Part shown: positions 1 to 8,690 of the stretch, piece after piece
How positions within the stretch are numbered: position 1 is the stretch's first letter
Layout: every line of letters begins with the position of its first letter
Assembly (NCBI GenBank): GCA_021297855.1
Contig: JAJTHM010000007.1
Location: 1 to 60,902 of the forward strand
Source: Sphingobacteriales bacterium
GTDB lineage: Bacteria; Bacteroidota; Bacteroidia; Chitinophagales; JADJOU01
Direction: 5' to 3'
Length of the DNA: 60,902 bases
Notes under the pieces: model-generated
Databases searched by the model: none
Seen by the model: only the letters and a program-made list of their open reading frames with translations
Told to the model about the DNA's origin: nothing
Program-made: the position numbers and the translations under genes

Positions 1-6
1 ACTAAG

Positions 7-954
7 TTACTCTTCAATATTTTCCTTAATTTCATTTAGACTGATATATTTTCCTGCCTTTATCTCATCTTCTAGGACTTTATATTTTTCTTTTCCTTTT
101 TCGAGATAGTGCATGAGCATCATTCGTTCATAGGTTTCTTTAAACCAATGAATTCTCTGCAGAATCCTCGTGGAATAGAAAGTTTTCTTTTCTTTTTTAG
201 ACTCGATAAATTTCATTATGAAATTCCAAATGAGGTCTAAACCTAACTTTTCGATAGATGAAAATGCAAATATGCTTTCTGAAACATTCAAATCTGACTT
301 CAATAGGTGAACAGAATTTTCAATCTCTTTTTTTGATAAATTGGCGGCATTCAAAAGTTCGCCATCCGCTTTATGAATAATATAAAAATCTGCTACCTCC
401 ATGATTCCTTTTTTAATTACTTGCAATTCATCTCCTGAGGCTGGCATGAGAAGAAGGATAAACGCATCACATAGGTTTTTGACTATAGTTTCTGATTGTC
501 CTACCCCTACCGTTTCTACTAGGATGATATCATAGCCCGCTATTTTAGCTAGTTCGATATTTTTGTGGGTGTTGATTCCCAGTCCACCCAGTCTATTCGA
601 GCTAGGGGAAGGACGGATAAATACGTTATCCATACTGCTCAATTCGGTCATTCTAGTTTTATCGCCTAAAATACTACCATGGCTTAGTTCGCTGCTAGGG
701 TCTATAGAAAACACAGCGAGTTTATAACCAAGATGATGAAGATAAACACCTAATGTCTCAATAAAACTACTCTTGCCAACACCAGGAATTCCGCTTATAC
801 TTAAAACAATTGAGTTAGAAAGTTTTTCTTGATTTTTGTTTATGAAATTATCTGCGATTAGGTTATCCTCCAAACGAGTACTCTCATTGTAGGTAATCAT
901 TCTAGCGAGCGCAGCTATATTTCCTTGGAGTACTCCTTCCTCTAGGCTTTGCAT
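7..954 (-). CDS. meaB: MeaB/ArgK-family G3E GTPase, methylmalonyl-CoA mutase chaperone
   Basis: This is a 315-residue P-loop GTPase of the MeaB/ArgK family, which guards and reloads the B12 cofactor of acyl-CoA mutases in the cytosol. The Walker A motif GIPGVGKS is at residues 55-62. The segment RPSPSS, the G3-like stretch ETVGVGQSE and a conserved C-terminal helical part are all present, and the length is typical. The base-recognition motif reads HKAD instead of the usual NKAD, a mild oddity. The start ATG is well placed. It lies 16 bases after the next minus-strand gene, so the two are probably co-transcribed, although no functional link is obvious. No mutase subunit lies in the window. The family assignment is firm; the exact partner mutase is inferred from the family. 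Confidence 0.9.
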   Translation of the reverse strand: MQSLEEGVLQGNIAALARMITYNESTRLEDNLIADNFINKNQEKLSNSIVLSISGIPGVGKSSFIETLGVYLHHLGYKLAVFSIDPSSELSHGSILGDKTRMTELSSMDNVFIRPSPSSNRLGGLGINTHKNIELAKIAGYDIILVETVGVGQSETIVKNLCDAFILLLMPASGDELQVIKKGIMEVADFYIIHKADGELLNAANLSKKEIENSVHLLKSDLNVSESIFAFSSIEKLGLDLIWNFIMKFIESKKEKKTFYSTRILQRIHWFKETYERMMLMHYLEKGKEKYKVLEDEIKAGKYISLNEIKENIEE

Positions 955-970
955 AATAAGCTATTGAAGT

Positions 971-2323
971 TTACTGAATTCTTATTTCACTTGAAAACAC
1001 ATCAAACTCTTTCTCTTTTTCTAATAGATAATTGCGCTTTTCCGTGTCCTTCACTAACTCTAGAATGGGATTAGTCCCCTCGCTCATCGCCTCAAAAAAA
1101 GGTTCATTATGATATTGGGCTCCTGTGATAGGGGCGCTCATCCAATCGCTATTTCTTTTGACGAAACGCATATTGTTATCAATAAACATAAACTGGTTAT
1201 ATCGATATTTATCCCTCGTTACCCCTCTATGTTTATACCAGAAACTCTGCGTGAGAGGAAAATTAAATTCTTCGTTTTTAAATAAGGTGGTAGTTTGTTC
1301 TTCCCCTATTGCCTCCATTAAACTATGATACATAAATCTACTGCTCACAGGGGTATCAATTGTTTTAGCAACTTGGCCTCCTGGCGGCAACCAAAATAAG
1401 GGCACTCTATTACCCCCATCATTTACATTGGAAAAGTGGTAATACCAATCTTGTTCGCCAAAATTATCTCCGTGGTCTGCACAGAAAACAACTAGGCTAT
1501 CTTTATCTTGATGTATATCTTTCACAAACTGATTCAAATCATTTTTGATGATTTGATAACTCGTCATCTGCCGTTGATAAATAAGATCAGCATATTTTTG
1601 ATCGATGACTCGATGGTTATTTATAAGAAAGTTTTGATTGACAATTTTGAATAATGTAATGGTCTCCATCGTCTTCTCCCATAGACTTTTCCCGGTCAAA
1701 CCGAAGGTGTCAGCCACATGATATGGAAAATGAGTTTCCATAAGGTTGATGAAGAAAAAGCAAGGTTGATTTTTTGCATCATTTTCTTCTATGAGCTGTC
1801 TGACTTTATTAAAATTATCCAAGTGGGTATTTTGTCCCCAACAGGTAGCGACTTCAAGATCTTCACTCAGTTTGTCACTGATGACATCTTTAGAAAAAAG
1901 CATTTTACGCACTCTAGGCTTACCTATAGATAGCAAAAGACGCATGGTCTTTTTCAGCTTGGGAGTCACTATTTTCCACACTTTATGTACCTCATCAAAA
2001 CCTCGATCCAGTCCAAAAATATCGGTTGTCACAGGATTGGCAGTCACCTGAATCGTTTTATAGCCTTTTTCTTTCATTTTATCTGCCAAGGTAGGAATGT
2101 CACTGCGCAGTCTCCTAGTATGCGTATCTGCTCGATGCTCGTGTACGTTGAGACCAGTAAACATGCATGAAGTAGCGGGTAAGGTCCAACAGGCTGAGGA
2201 GCGGGCTTGAGTGAATTGAATGCTATTGGCCTCCAAATAAGGCATATCTACCCCATTTTGATATACAGAATCTTTGCGAAGACTGTCTGCTACTATTAGA
2301 AAGATATGTTTAGGCTTTTCCAA
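971..2323 (-). CDS. Alkaline-phosphatase-superfamily hydrolase (sulfatase-like fold, Thr nucleophile)
   Basis: The 450-residue protein has the sulfatase / phosphoethanolamine-transferase fold. The first metal-binding Asp is in IVADS (D13), and the nucleophile segment ACWTLPATS places Thr47 where arylsulfatases carry the formylglycine Cys or Ser of CxPSR. A second metal cluster is visible as ADHGDNFGE, with a further His in the HFSNV segment. There is no signal peptide or membrane segment, so it appears cytosolic. The Thr nucleophile argues against a classic formylglycine sulfatase and towards a phosphodiesterase or phosphotransferase-like enzyme. The substrate cannot be told. A TAnnTTTG element lies just upstream on the minus strand. 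Confidence 0.75.
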   Translation of the reverse strand: MEKPKHIFLIVADSLRKDSVYQNGVDMPYLEANSIQFTQARSSACWTLPATSCMFTGLNVHEHRADTHTRRLRSDIPTLADKMKEKGYKTIQVTANPVTTDIFGLDRGFDEVHKVWKIVTPKLKKTMRLLLSIGKPRVRKMLFSKDVISDKLSEDLEVATCWGQNTHLDNFNKVRQLIEENDAKNQPCFFFINLMETHFPYHVADTFGLTGKSLWEKTMETITLFKIVNQNFLINNHRVIDQKYADLIYQRQMTSYQIIKNDLNQFVKDIHQDKDSLVVFCADHGDNFGEQDWYYHFSNVNDGGNRVPLFWLPPGGQVAKTIDTPVSSRFMYHSLMEAIGEEQTTTLFKNEEFNFPLTQSFWYKHRGVTRDKYRYNQFMFIDNNMRFVKRNSDWMSAPITGAQYHNEPFFEAMSEGTNPILELVKDTEKRNYLLEKEKEFDVFSSEIRIQ

Positions 2324-2339
2324 GGGATAAAATTCACGG

Positions 2340-2347
2340 CAAATGTA
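2340..2347 (-). promoter_or_regulatory. Putative Bacteroidota -7 promoter element
   Basis: On the minus strand this reads TACATTTG, matching the TAnnTTTG -7 consensus of Bacteroidota primary sigma factor. It lies about 16 bases upstream of the ATG at 2323. I see no convincing -33 TTTG at normal spacing, so the call rests on the -7 box alone. Confidence 0.45.
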
Positions 2348-2408
2348 AGGATTCTATAGATTATGTTTATAAAATTATAAAAAGACTTAGGTTAAAGGCT
2401 ATGTTTAT

Positions 2409-2416
2409 TAAATTTG
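2409..2416 (+). promoter_or_regulatory. Putative -7 promoter element for the 2441-15134 run
   Basis: TAAATTTG matches the TAnnTTTG consensus and lies 24 bases before the ATG at 2441. It also shows why the upstream TTG at 2414 is an unlikely start: that codon would overlap the promoter. Confidence 0.5.
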
Positions 2417-2440
2417 TTGATTAATTTATTTAGCCTTTCA

Positions 2441-4882
2441 ATGAAAGTATTTTTTTATGTATTGAGTCTCTTTTCCTCTATCCTTGTTTTTGGGAATGAC
2501 TTGCAAGAAATTCCAAGAAAATACTTCGACCTGTTACATACTGATTTAGAGTTAAAACCCCTTTGGAAAGAGCATCGGATGGAAGGCAAGGCTAGATTAA
2601 CACTTGTACCTTACTTTTATCAGCAAAATAAGTTAATTCTTGATATAAAATATTTAGATATTCAGAGCGTAGTATTAAATGGCTCTAATAAGCCCTTGTC
2701 CTATACGTTTGATAAATCCAAACTTAATATTGATTTGGATAAATTCTATACTAACCAAGATACTCTGATGGTGGTCATAAGTTATATAGCCAACCCTGAT
2801 AGTATAGTAGATTCCGCTGGCAATGCTATCAAAGACGAAAAAGGCCTTTATTTTATCAATACCGATGGGAAACAAAAAAATGTTCCTACCCACCTATGGA
2901 CGCAGGGGGAGACACATTCTAACAGCAGTTGGTTCCCAACCTTGGACCACCCTTCTGAAAAACACACCCAGAGATTGAAGGTCACCTATGAATCGAACTA
3001 TGTATCGCTTGCGAATGGTAAATTAATTTCGAGCAAAGACAATAAAGATGGAACGAAAACCGATATTTGGGAGCAGACTATTCCACATTCAGTGTATTTA
3101 ACTGTGCTGGTCATCGGTGATTATACTATAGTCAAAGATCAATGGCGTGGCAAGGAAGTATCGTATTATATGGAACCTCAATACAAAACTGTGGCACGCG
3201 CAATATTTGGGCGAACACCAGAGATGATGGAATACTTCTCCACACTATTAGGTGTCGATTTCCCTTGGGACAAATACGCTCAAGTCATCGTACATGATTT
3301 TACCGCTGGCGCTATGGAGAATACTTCTGCTGTCACATTCAATACCATGTTTCAAAAAGATGCGCGCGAACTGGTAGATGGAAATGATGATGAGACTGTA
3401 GCCCATGAGCTTTTCCATCATTGGTTTGGCAATATAGTCACCTGTAAAACATGGACACATCTCACCTTAAATGAATCTTTTGCTAATTATTCCGAATACT
3501 TATGGACAGATTATAAGTATGGTAGGGAAGAAGCGGAGTATCATTGGACACAGGATATGTCGCCTTATTTTTCTTATAGCAGCAGTAAGAAAGAACCCCT
3601 GATACGATATTTTTACAAGAAGCCAGATGATATGTTTGACCTCATTTCCTACAATAAAGGAGGTAAAATATTGCACATGCTAAGAAATTATGTAGGAGAT
3701 GAAGTTTTTTTTAAATCTCTCAACCTCTACTTAACTAGATTCAAATATAAAACAGCTGAGTATTCAAATCTCAGACAGTGTTTTGAGGAGATATCTGGGG
3801 AAGACCTCTACTGGTTTTTTCAGCAATGGTACGATAATGGGGGTCATCCAATCTTAAATTCTAGCTATACCAAAACTCCTGACAGCACTATACTCATTGT
3901 CTCTCAAAGACACAACTTTGACTCAAGCCTTATATATAAGCTTCCTATGGATTTATATATATACACGGGGGATATTCTGAAGCGGGAGCGCATAGTCCTA
4001 ACGAAAAAAAAGGATACCTTTATAATCAGAGAAAAAGATGTAAAAACAATAAGTATAGATGGCGCCAATTCATTAGTTGCGGTAAAAATCGAAGCACGTG
4101 AAGTCAATGATTGGCTATTTCTTTTAGAAAATTCTAGCAGCTACATTGACCAGTCCAAGGCACTGAAGAAACTAGCTATTCACAAAGATAAAGACAAGGT
4201 AAAGGACGCAATTTATAATTTACTTTCCATAGATAAAAACAGATTACTTCATGAGGTGATAAAATCAATAGATAAAAAATGGTTGAGCAGAGATCCGCGG
4301 TGGAAGGATAAGTTGATGCTAATCATAAAGTCGAACAAATCGGGAAGAGTAAAATCAACAGCTATAGACAAACTAGCCGAAAATGAAGATATCAGCGGAC
4401 TAGATAGTCTCATCATTCCATTATTAAATGATTCTTCCTATTATGTTGAAAATGCTGCGCTCAAATTTTTAAATAAACTGGATTCGAACAAAGCCTTGAA
4501 ATATGCGTACGACAGAATCTACAGCAATAGCTATAGTATTTTAAATACTGTTTTCGAGATTATAAGTCAATCGAAAAATCCAAGAGAAATCAGCTATTTT
4601 GAGAAGGCCATCGAAAAAGCACAAGGTTACAAAAAACTAGCAGTATATACGAATTACGGAACATTTATAGCTAGTCTCAATGAAAAAATTATCGCAAATT
4701 ATATAGAGCGATTTGAATCTATGACCACTTCAAGTGACGAAACAGATCGATATTGCAGTAAGTCGGCACTGCGAATGCTCAAGGCTGAACTCGTCAAAAA
4801 AGAAGAGGAAGTAGCCAAAAAACATGTAGAAGAAATTGATCGAATTCTGGACAAAGCGAAAAAAGACGAAGACGATTTTTAA
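2441..4882 (+). CDS. M1-family zinc aminopeptidase with C-terminal HEAT-like region
   Basis: This is a secreted or periplasmic M1 metallo-aminopeptidase of about 813 residues. I chose the ATG at 2441, which gives a clear signal peptide (MKVFFYVLSLFSSILVFG). The substrate-binding GAMEN motif precedes the zinc site HELFHH, with H322, E323 and H326 and the third ligand Glu345 in LNESFANY, so the HExxH-(18)-E spacing is exact. The catalytic domain ends near residue 480. The C-terminal third is helical and looks like HEAT-type repeats, ending in a charged coiled-coil-like tail. It removes N-terminal residues from peptides. It is the first gene of a long plus-strand run; the next gene starts 9 bases on. 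Confidence 0.92.
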   Translation: MKVFFYVLSLFSSILVFGNDLQEIPRKYFDLLHTDLELKPLWKEHRMEGKARLTLVPYFYQQNKLILDIKYLDIQSVVLNGSNKPLSYTFDKSKLNIDLDKFYTNQDTLMVVISYIANPDSIVDSAGNAIKDEKGLYFINTDGKQKNVPTHLWTQGETHSNSSWFPTLDHPSEKHTQRLKVTYESNYVSLANGKLISSKDNKDGTKTDIWEQTIPHSVYLTVLVIGDYTIVKDQWRGKEVSYYMEPQYKTVARAIFGRTPEMMEYFSTLLGVDFPWDKYAQVIVHDFTAGAMENTSAVTFNTMFQKDARELVDGNDDETVAHELFHHWFGNIVTCKTWTHLTLNESFANYSEYLWTDYKYGREEAEYHWTQDMSPYFSYSSSKKEPLIRYFYKKPDDMFDLISYNKGGKILHMLRNYVGDEVFFKSLNLYLTRFKYKTAEYSNLRQCFEEISGEDLYWFFQQWYDNGGHPILNSSYTKTPDSTILIVSQRHNFDSSLIYKLPMDLYIYTGDILKRERIVLTKKKDTFIIREKDVKTISIDGANSLVAVKIEAREVNDWLFLLENSSSYIDQSKALKKLAIHKDKDKVKDAIYNLLSIDKNRLLHEVIKSIDKKWLSRDPRWKDKLMLIIKSNKSGRVKSTAIDKLAENEDISGLDSLIIPLLNDSSYYVENAALKFLNKLDSNKALKYAYDRIYSNSYSILNTVFEIISQSKNPREISYFEKAIEKAQGYKKLAVYTNYGTFIASLNEKIIANYIERFESMTTSSDETDRYCSKSALRMLKAELVKKEEEVAKKHVEEIDRILDKAKKDEDDF

Positions 4883-4891
4883 ATAAGACCT

Positions 4892-6037
4892 ATGCTGTTA
4901 TATGATGATTTAATTACCTGGGAAAATATGCTGCCACTCACATTTACGCGAAGTACTGCGGAGTGTCGTGTGGGCATACTCACGATTCAGGAGAAATGGG
5001 AAAAATATTTTAATTCCCCAGTAGAATTAGAGTATGCGAAAGACTACTTAAAAAACACTGGTGGTAAAATTAGCTCAGATATTAAAGTAGTTTCTCACAT
5101 ATTGCCTAATATGGAGCTGGTAAATGCTATAAAGTCATTACACGAGAATAGTATTCTGGTTCATGAAAATACGGAAATTGCCTCTAAAAATAAAGGGATA
5201 AATCCAACCTTAATAGCTTATACTGGAACGATTTCTTTCATTCATTTTCCTTGGGATATTTTTTTGCAGAATGATGCCGAGATAAGAAAAGATTTTGAAT
5301 TAATTACTGCTGTCAGAACCAGCGCGCACATTGGTTCTGACAACAAGATACTTGGCGAAAATATTTTTATTGAACCAGATGCTAAGGTTCATTGCAGCAT
5401 AATCAATACAAATACAGGACCCGTATATATAGGTAAAAATGCAGAAGTAATGGAAGGGGCGATTATTCGCGGACCATTTTCTCTAGGTGAGAATGCTCAA
5501 GTAAAAATGGGCGCTAAAATATATGGTGCCACAACTATTGGCCCTGGGTGTAAAGTAGGAGGCGAAATAACTAATTCTGTTTTCTTTGCTAACTCCAATA
5601 AGGCGCATGACGGCTATATAGGAAACTCTGTCTTAGGAGAATGGTGCAATCTCGGCGCTGATACAAATTCTTCTAATTTGAAAAATAACTATAGCATGGT
5701 TGAAATTTACAATTACCATAAAGGTGCTGTTATTGAAACTAGTCAGCAATTTCTCGGATTGATTATGGGAGACCACTCAAAGTCTGGCATCAATACGATG
5801 TTTAATACAGGGACTGTCGTTGGTGTGTGTGCGAATATTGTTGGAGCCGGATTTCCTAAAAAACACATCCCATCTTTCAGTTGGTCGATTTCCGAGAAGA
5901 TACGACCATATGATTTGGAAAAGGCATTTGAAACTATTCATGTGGTCTATGGCAGGCGTAATAAAAAACTAACAGAGAGAGAAGAATTTATTTTAAGAAC
6001 CATTTATAATTTGACCATATCAAATAACCCAGCCTAA
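4892..6037 (+). CDS. GlmU-like sugar-1-phosphate nucleotidyltransferase / acetyltransferase (Bacteroidota variant)
   Basis: The 381-residue protein resembles the alternative GlmU family of Bacteroidota, thought to make UDP-GlcNAc for peptidoglycan and surface glycans. The N-terminal ~140 residues start with LLYDDLITWENMLPLTFTR and replace the canonical GxGTRM nucleotidyltransferase loop. From about residue 145 to 320 there are left-handed beta-helix hexapeptide repeats (IGENIF, VKMGAKI, IGPGCKV type). It lacks the classical GlmU N-terminal signature, so the activity is inferred from the family. It sits between the M1 peptidase and tpiA with gaps of 9 and 11 bases, as in an operon. Confidence 0.75.
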   Translation: MLLYDDLITWENMLPLTFTRSTAECRVGILTIQEKWEKYFNSPVELEYAKDYLKNTGGKISSDIKVVSHILPNMELVNAIKSLHENSILVHENTEIASKNKGINPTLIAYTGTISFIHFPWDIFLQNDAEIRKDFELITAVRTSAHIGSDNKILGENIFIEPDAKVHCSIINTNTGPVYIGKNAEVMEGAIIRGPFSLGENAQVKMGAKIYGATTIGPGCKVGGEITNSVFFANSNKAHDGYIGNSVLGEWCNLGADTNSSNLKNNYSMVEIYNYHKGAVIETSQQFLGLIMGDHSKSGINTMFNTGTVVGVCANIVGAGFPKKHIPSFSWSISEKIRPYDLEKAFETIHVVYGRRNKKLTEREEFILRTIYNLTISNNPA

Positions 6038-6048
6038 GACTAAATTCT

Positions 6049-6819
6049 ATGAGTGAGAAAAAAATTATAGTAGCAGGCAATTGGAAGATGAATAAAACTT
6101 ACCTAGAAGCCAAAGAATTTATCGCGAAGTTAAACCAGCTACCCGAGTTAAAAACAGAAACAATTATAGCTGTCCCAAATTTGTATGTCGATACTTTATT
6201 TATTAATAGTCAGAGATCAAACATCGCTCTCGCTTTACAAAACTGCTCTTCCTTCGAAGGAGGAGCCTACACCGGAGAGGTATCTGCTAAAATGATAGCT
6301 TCCCTCCAGTTGAACTATTGTATAGTAGGTCACTCCGAGCGAAGACAATATTTTGGGGAGACTGATGAAACTATATCAGCAAAAATAACGCAGCTAATTC
6401 AATACAATGTCAAACCTATATTTTGTATTGGCGAGACGCTCCAAGAAAGAGAGCAGAATGAAACGTTTAATGTGCTAAGAAGACAATTGATGAGAGGTTT
6501 GAAAAATATAGCCTCTGATAAAGTTGAAAGTATCCTTATCGCTTATGAACCAGTTTGGGCTATAGGTACAGGAGTTACAGCCACCAAGGAGCAAGCAGAA
6601 GAGGTGCATAAATTTATATGTCAATTATTATCAGAACTATATACTTCGGATTTAGGAAATCAGATTCCTATTCTATATGGAGGCAGCTGCAATGAGAAAA
6701 ATGCAAAAGAACTATTCTCTCAGCCCCATATATGGGGAGGCCTTATTGGAGGAGCTAGCTTAAATCTAGATACCTTTTATACCATAATGCAAATAGCGGA
6801 AGAAATTAATGAGCACTAA
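6049..6819 (+). CDS. tpiA: Triosephosphate isomerase
   Basis: A full-length 256-residue TIM-barrel enzyme of glycolysis and gluconeogenesis that interconverts dihydroxyacetone phosphate and glyceraldehyde 3-phosphate. All signature residues are visible: N11 and K13 in AGNWKMNKT, the catalytic His95 in VGHSERR, the catalytic Glu167 in AYEPVWAIGTG, and the phosphate-binding GGSC and GGLIGGAS loops. Its 3' end overlaps the next gene by 11 bases, which suggests translational coupling. Core gene; no anomalies. Confidence 0.97.
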   Translation: MSEKKIIVAGNWKMNKTYLEAKEFIAKLNQLPELKTETIIAVPNLYVDTLFINSQRSNIALALQNCSSFEGGAYTGEVSAKMIASLQLNYCIVGHSERRQYFGETDETISAKITQLIQYNVKPIFCIGETLQEREQNETFNVLRRQLMRGLKNIASDKVESILIAYEPVWAIGTGVTATKEQAEEVHKFICQLLSELYTSDLGNQIPILYGGSCNEKNAKELFSQPHIWGGLIGGASLNLDTFYTIMQIAEEINEH

Positions 6820-7846
6820 AAAAAATATTCTTTGCCTCGGTGGGTCTAGAAATCAGACGAGTCAGCTACATCAAATAGCTCAATATCTCGAAGCTGATTA
6901 CAATATATTTTATAGTCAAATTTTTGGGGAAGGTTTTTTATTTAAGGCCGCAGCTGAGATTGGTTTTTTTGATAATACAGTTCTTGGACGCGATAGTTCA
7001 TTTACAAAAGCATCTCAACAATATATCAAAGCACATGACTTAAACTATGACTACAGAGGACAAAGTAAAGGTATAAAATATGACCTAGCACTCCTCTCGA
7101 CAGATATGATAGTTCCTAAAAGTTTTAAAAACATAAAAACGGTTTGGATTCAGGAAGGCATGATAGACCCAATAACCAGTTTCGGTCGATTGGTAAAAAA
7201 ACTAGGATTACCGGCTTATGCTACTGCTAGCACTGCGCTGAATGGCACTTCAAACAAAGCCGATTTATACTTTGCCATGTCGCGAGGCTACAAAAATTAT
7301 TTCAAGGCATATGGAACAGAAAGTAGTAAAATTTTAGTTACCGGTGTTCCTAACTTTGACAACATACATTCTCTTATGAATACTACCTATAATGAACGTG
7401 GGTTCGTATTGGTAGCTACCTCTGATATCAGAGAGCTAGGCGGGAATGATGACAGAATTTTCCTTATCAAGGAAGCCATCAGAATTGCGAATGGAAGAAA
7501 GCTGATTTTCAAACCCCACCCAAATGAAAGTATTGAGCGGGTAATATCAGAAATTAAGTCTGTCCATCCCAATGCCTGCATTATAACTGAGCCTATTATC
7601 GATATTTTGATAGCCCATTGTGATGTTCTGATCACTCAGTACTCCTCATGCGTATACCAAGGGTTGGTGCTCGGGAAGAAAGTATACAGCTATTTTCCTA
7701 TTGAGGAATTGGAAATAAAAAAACCAATACAAAACGGTGGGAAAAGTGGCGAAATCATCGCAAGAATAGTTGGTGAATTCATGGAATACGAAGGCGATAA
7801 GAAGGATTTTATTAAAACTTCCCCTTCAGTAAAAATGTATCTATAA
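6809..7846 (+). CDS. GT-B-fold transferase, CDP-glycerol glycerophosphotransferase / epimerase-like
   Basis: This 345-residue cytosolic protein has the C-terminal half of a GT-B nucleotide-sugar enzyme: FKPHPNE followed by the DVLITQYSS segment and the VLGKKV strand. These resemble CDP-glycerol glycerophosphotransferases and UDP-GlcNAc 2-epimerase-type proteins. The N-terminal Rossmann part begins ILCLGGSRNQTSQL. No membrane segment is present. It overlaps tpiA by 11 bases and precedes a SpsF-like nucleotidyltransferase and a glycosyltransferase-flippase fusion, which suggests assembly of a surface glycan. The acceptor and donor cannot be read from sequence. Confidence 0.6.
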   Translation: MSTKKNILCLGGSRNQTSQLHQIAQYLEADYNIFYSQIFGEGFLFKAAAEIGFFDNTVLGRDSSFTKASQQYIKAHDLNYDYRGQSKGIKYDLALLSTDMIVPKSFKNIKTVWIQEGMIDPITSFGRLVKKLGLPAYATASTALNGTSNKADLYFAMSRGYKNYFKAYGTESSKILVTGVPNFDNIHSLMNTTYNERGFVLVATSDIRELGGNDDRIFLIKEAIRIANGRKLIFKPHPNESIERVISEIKSVHPNACIITEPIIDILIAHCDVLITQYSSCVYQGLVLGKKVYSYFPIEELEIKKPIQNGGKSGEIIARIVGEFMEYEGDKKDFIKTSPSVKMYL

Positions 7847-7878
7847 GAATAATCCATATAAGACAAAACAAACACATA

Positions 7879-8673
7879 ATGACGAAAGTAATAACCATAG
7901 TGCAAGCTAGAATGAGTTCCAGCAGACTCCCTGGCAAGGTTATGAAATCTATAATGGGCAAACCTGTCCTTCAGCTACAGTTGGAGCGGATGTATTATTC
8001 CAAGCTCTGTGGTCAGATCGTAGTCGCTACCTCAAAGAATAAAAATGATGATATCATTGAGGATTTTTGTGATAAAAATAACATTGCTCTATTCCGAGGA
8101 GATGAAGATGATGTGCTTGATAGACACTATCAATGTGCCATACAATACCAAGCCGATGTTATAGCTAAAATTCCATCTGACTGCCCTTTAATTGATTCAA
8201 GAATTATGGATAAAGTCTTTGACTACTTTCAACAGAATCAATTTGACTTTGTTTCAAATCTACATCCAGCCAGCTATCCCGATGGGAATGATGTAGAAGT
8301 GTTCACCTTTTCCGCTCTTGAAAAAGCGGCAAAAGAAGCGAGTAAAAAGCTCGAACGTGAACATACAACACCTTATTTTTGGGAAAATCCTCAGTTATTC
8401 AAACTTGGAAATGTACTTTGGGACAAGGACTTAGATTATTCAATGAGTCACCGCTTTACATTAGATTACCAAGAAGACTTTCTATTTATTCAACGTGTAT
8501 TTGAAGAGCTCTATTCAATTAATCCCAACTTTTCATTGGATGATGTTTTAAATCTTCTTATAACTAACCCAGAAATCTATAAAATTAATGCAAACTATGC
8601 AGGGGTGAATTGGTATCGAAATCACCTAAGTGAGCTCAATACAATTCAGTCTAACCAAACTAAAATAATTTAG
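7879..8673 (+). CDS. SpsF/acylneuraminate-cytidylyltransferase-family nucleotidyltransferase
   Basis: The 264-residue protein opens with ITIVQARMSSSRLPGKV, the nucleotide-binding signature of the CMP-sialic acid / CMP-KDO synthetase family, in its SpsF-like branch. Other conserved stretches include RGDEDDVLDR and the metal-binding SDCPLID. It likely activates a sugar or polyol for the surface glycan made by its neighbours. The substrate is unknown. It lies 32 bases after the GT-B-like gene and 17 before the fusion gene. Confidence 0.75.
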   Translation: MTKVITIVQARMSSSRLPGKVMKSIMGKPVLQLQLERMYYSKLCGQIVVATSKNKNDDIIEDFCDKNNIALFRGDEDDVLDRHYQCAIQYQADVIAKIPSDCPLIDSRIMDKVFDYFQQNQFDFVSNLHPASYPDGNDVEVFTFSALEKAAKEASKKLEREHTTPYFWENPQLFKLGNVLWDKDLDYSMSHRFTLDYQEDFLFIQRVFEELYSINPNFSLDDVLNLLITNPEIYKINANYAGVNWYRNHLSELNTIQSNQTKII

Positions 8674-8690
8674 CAGACTAGATATTTTCA

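Noticed and set aside
2414-2440. TTG start for the M1 peptidase
   Set aside because: It overlaps the -7 promoter element, and ATG 2441 gives a proper signal peptide.
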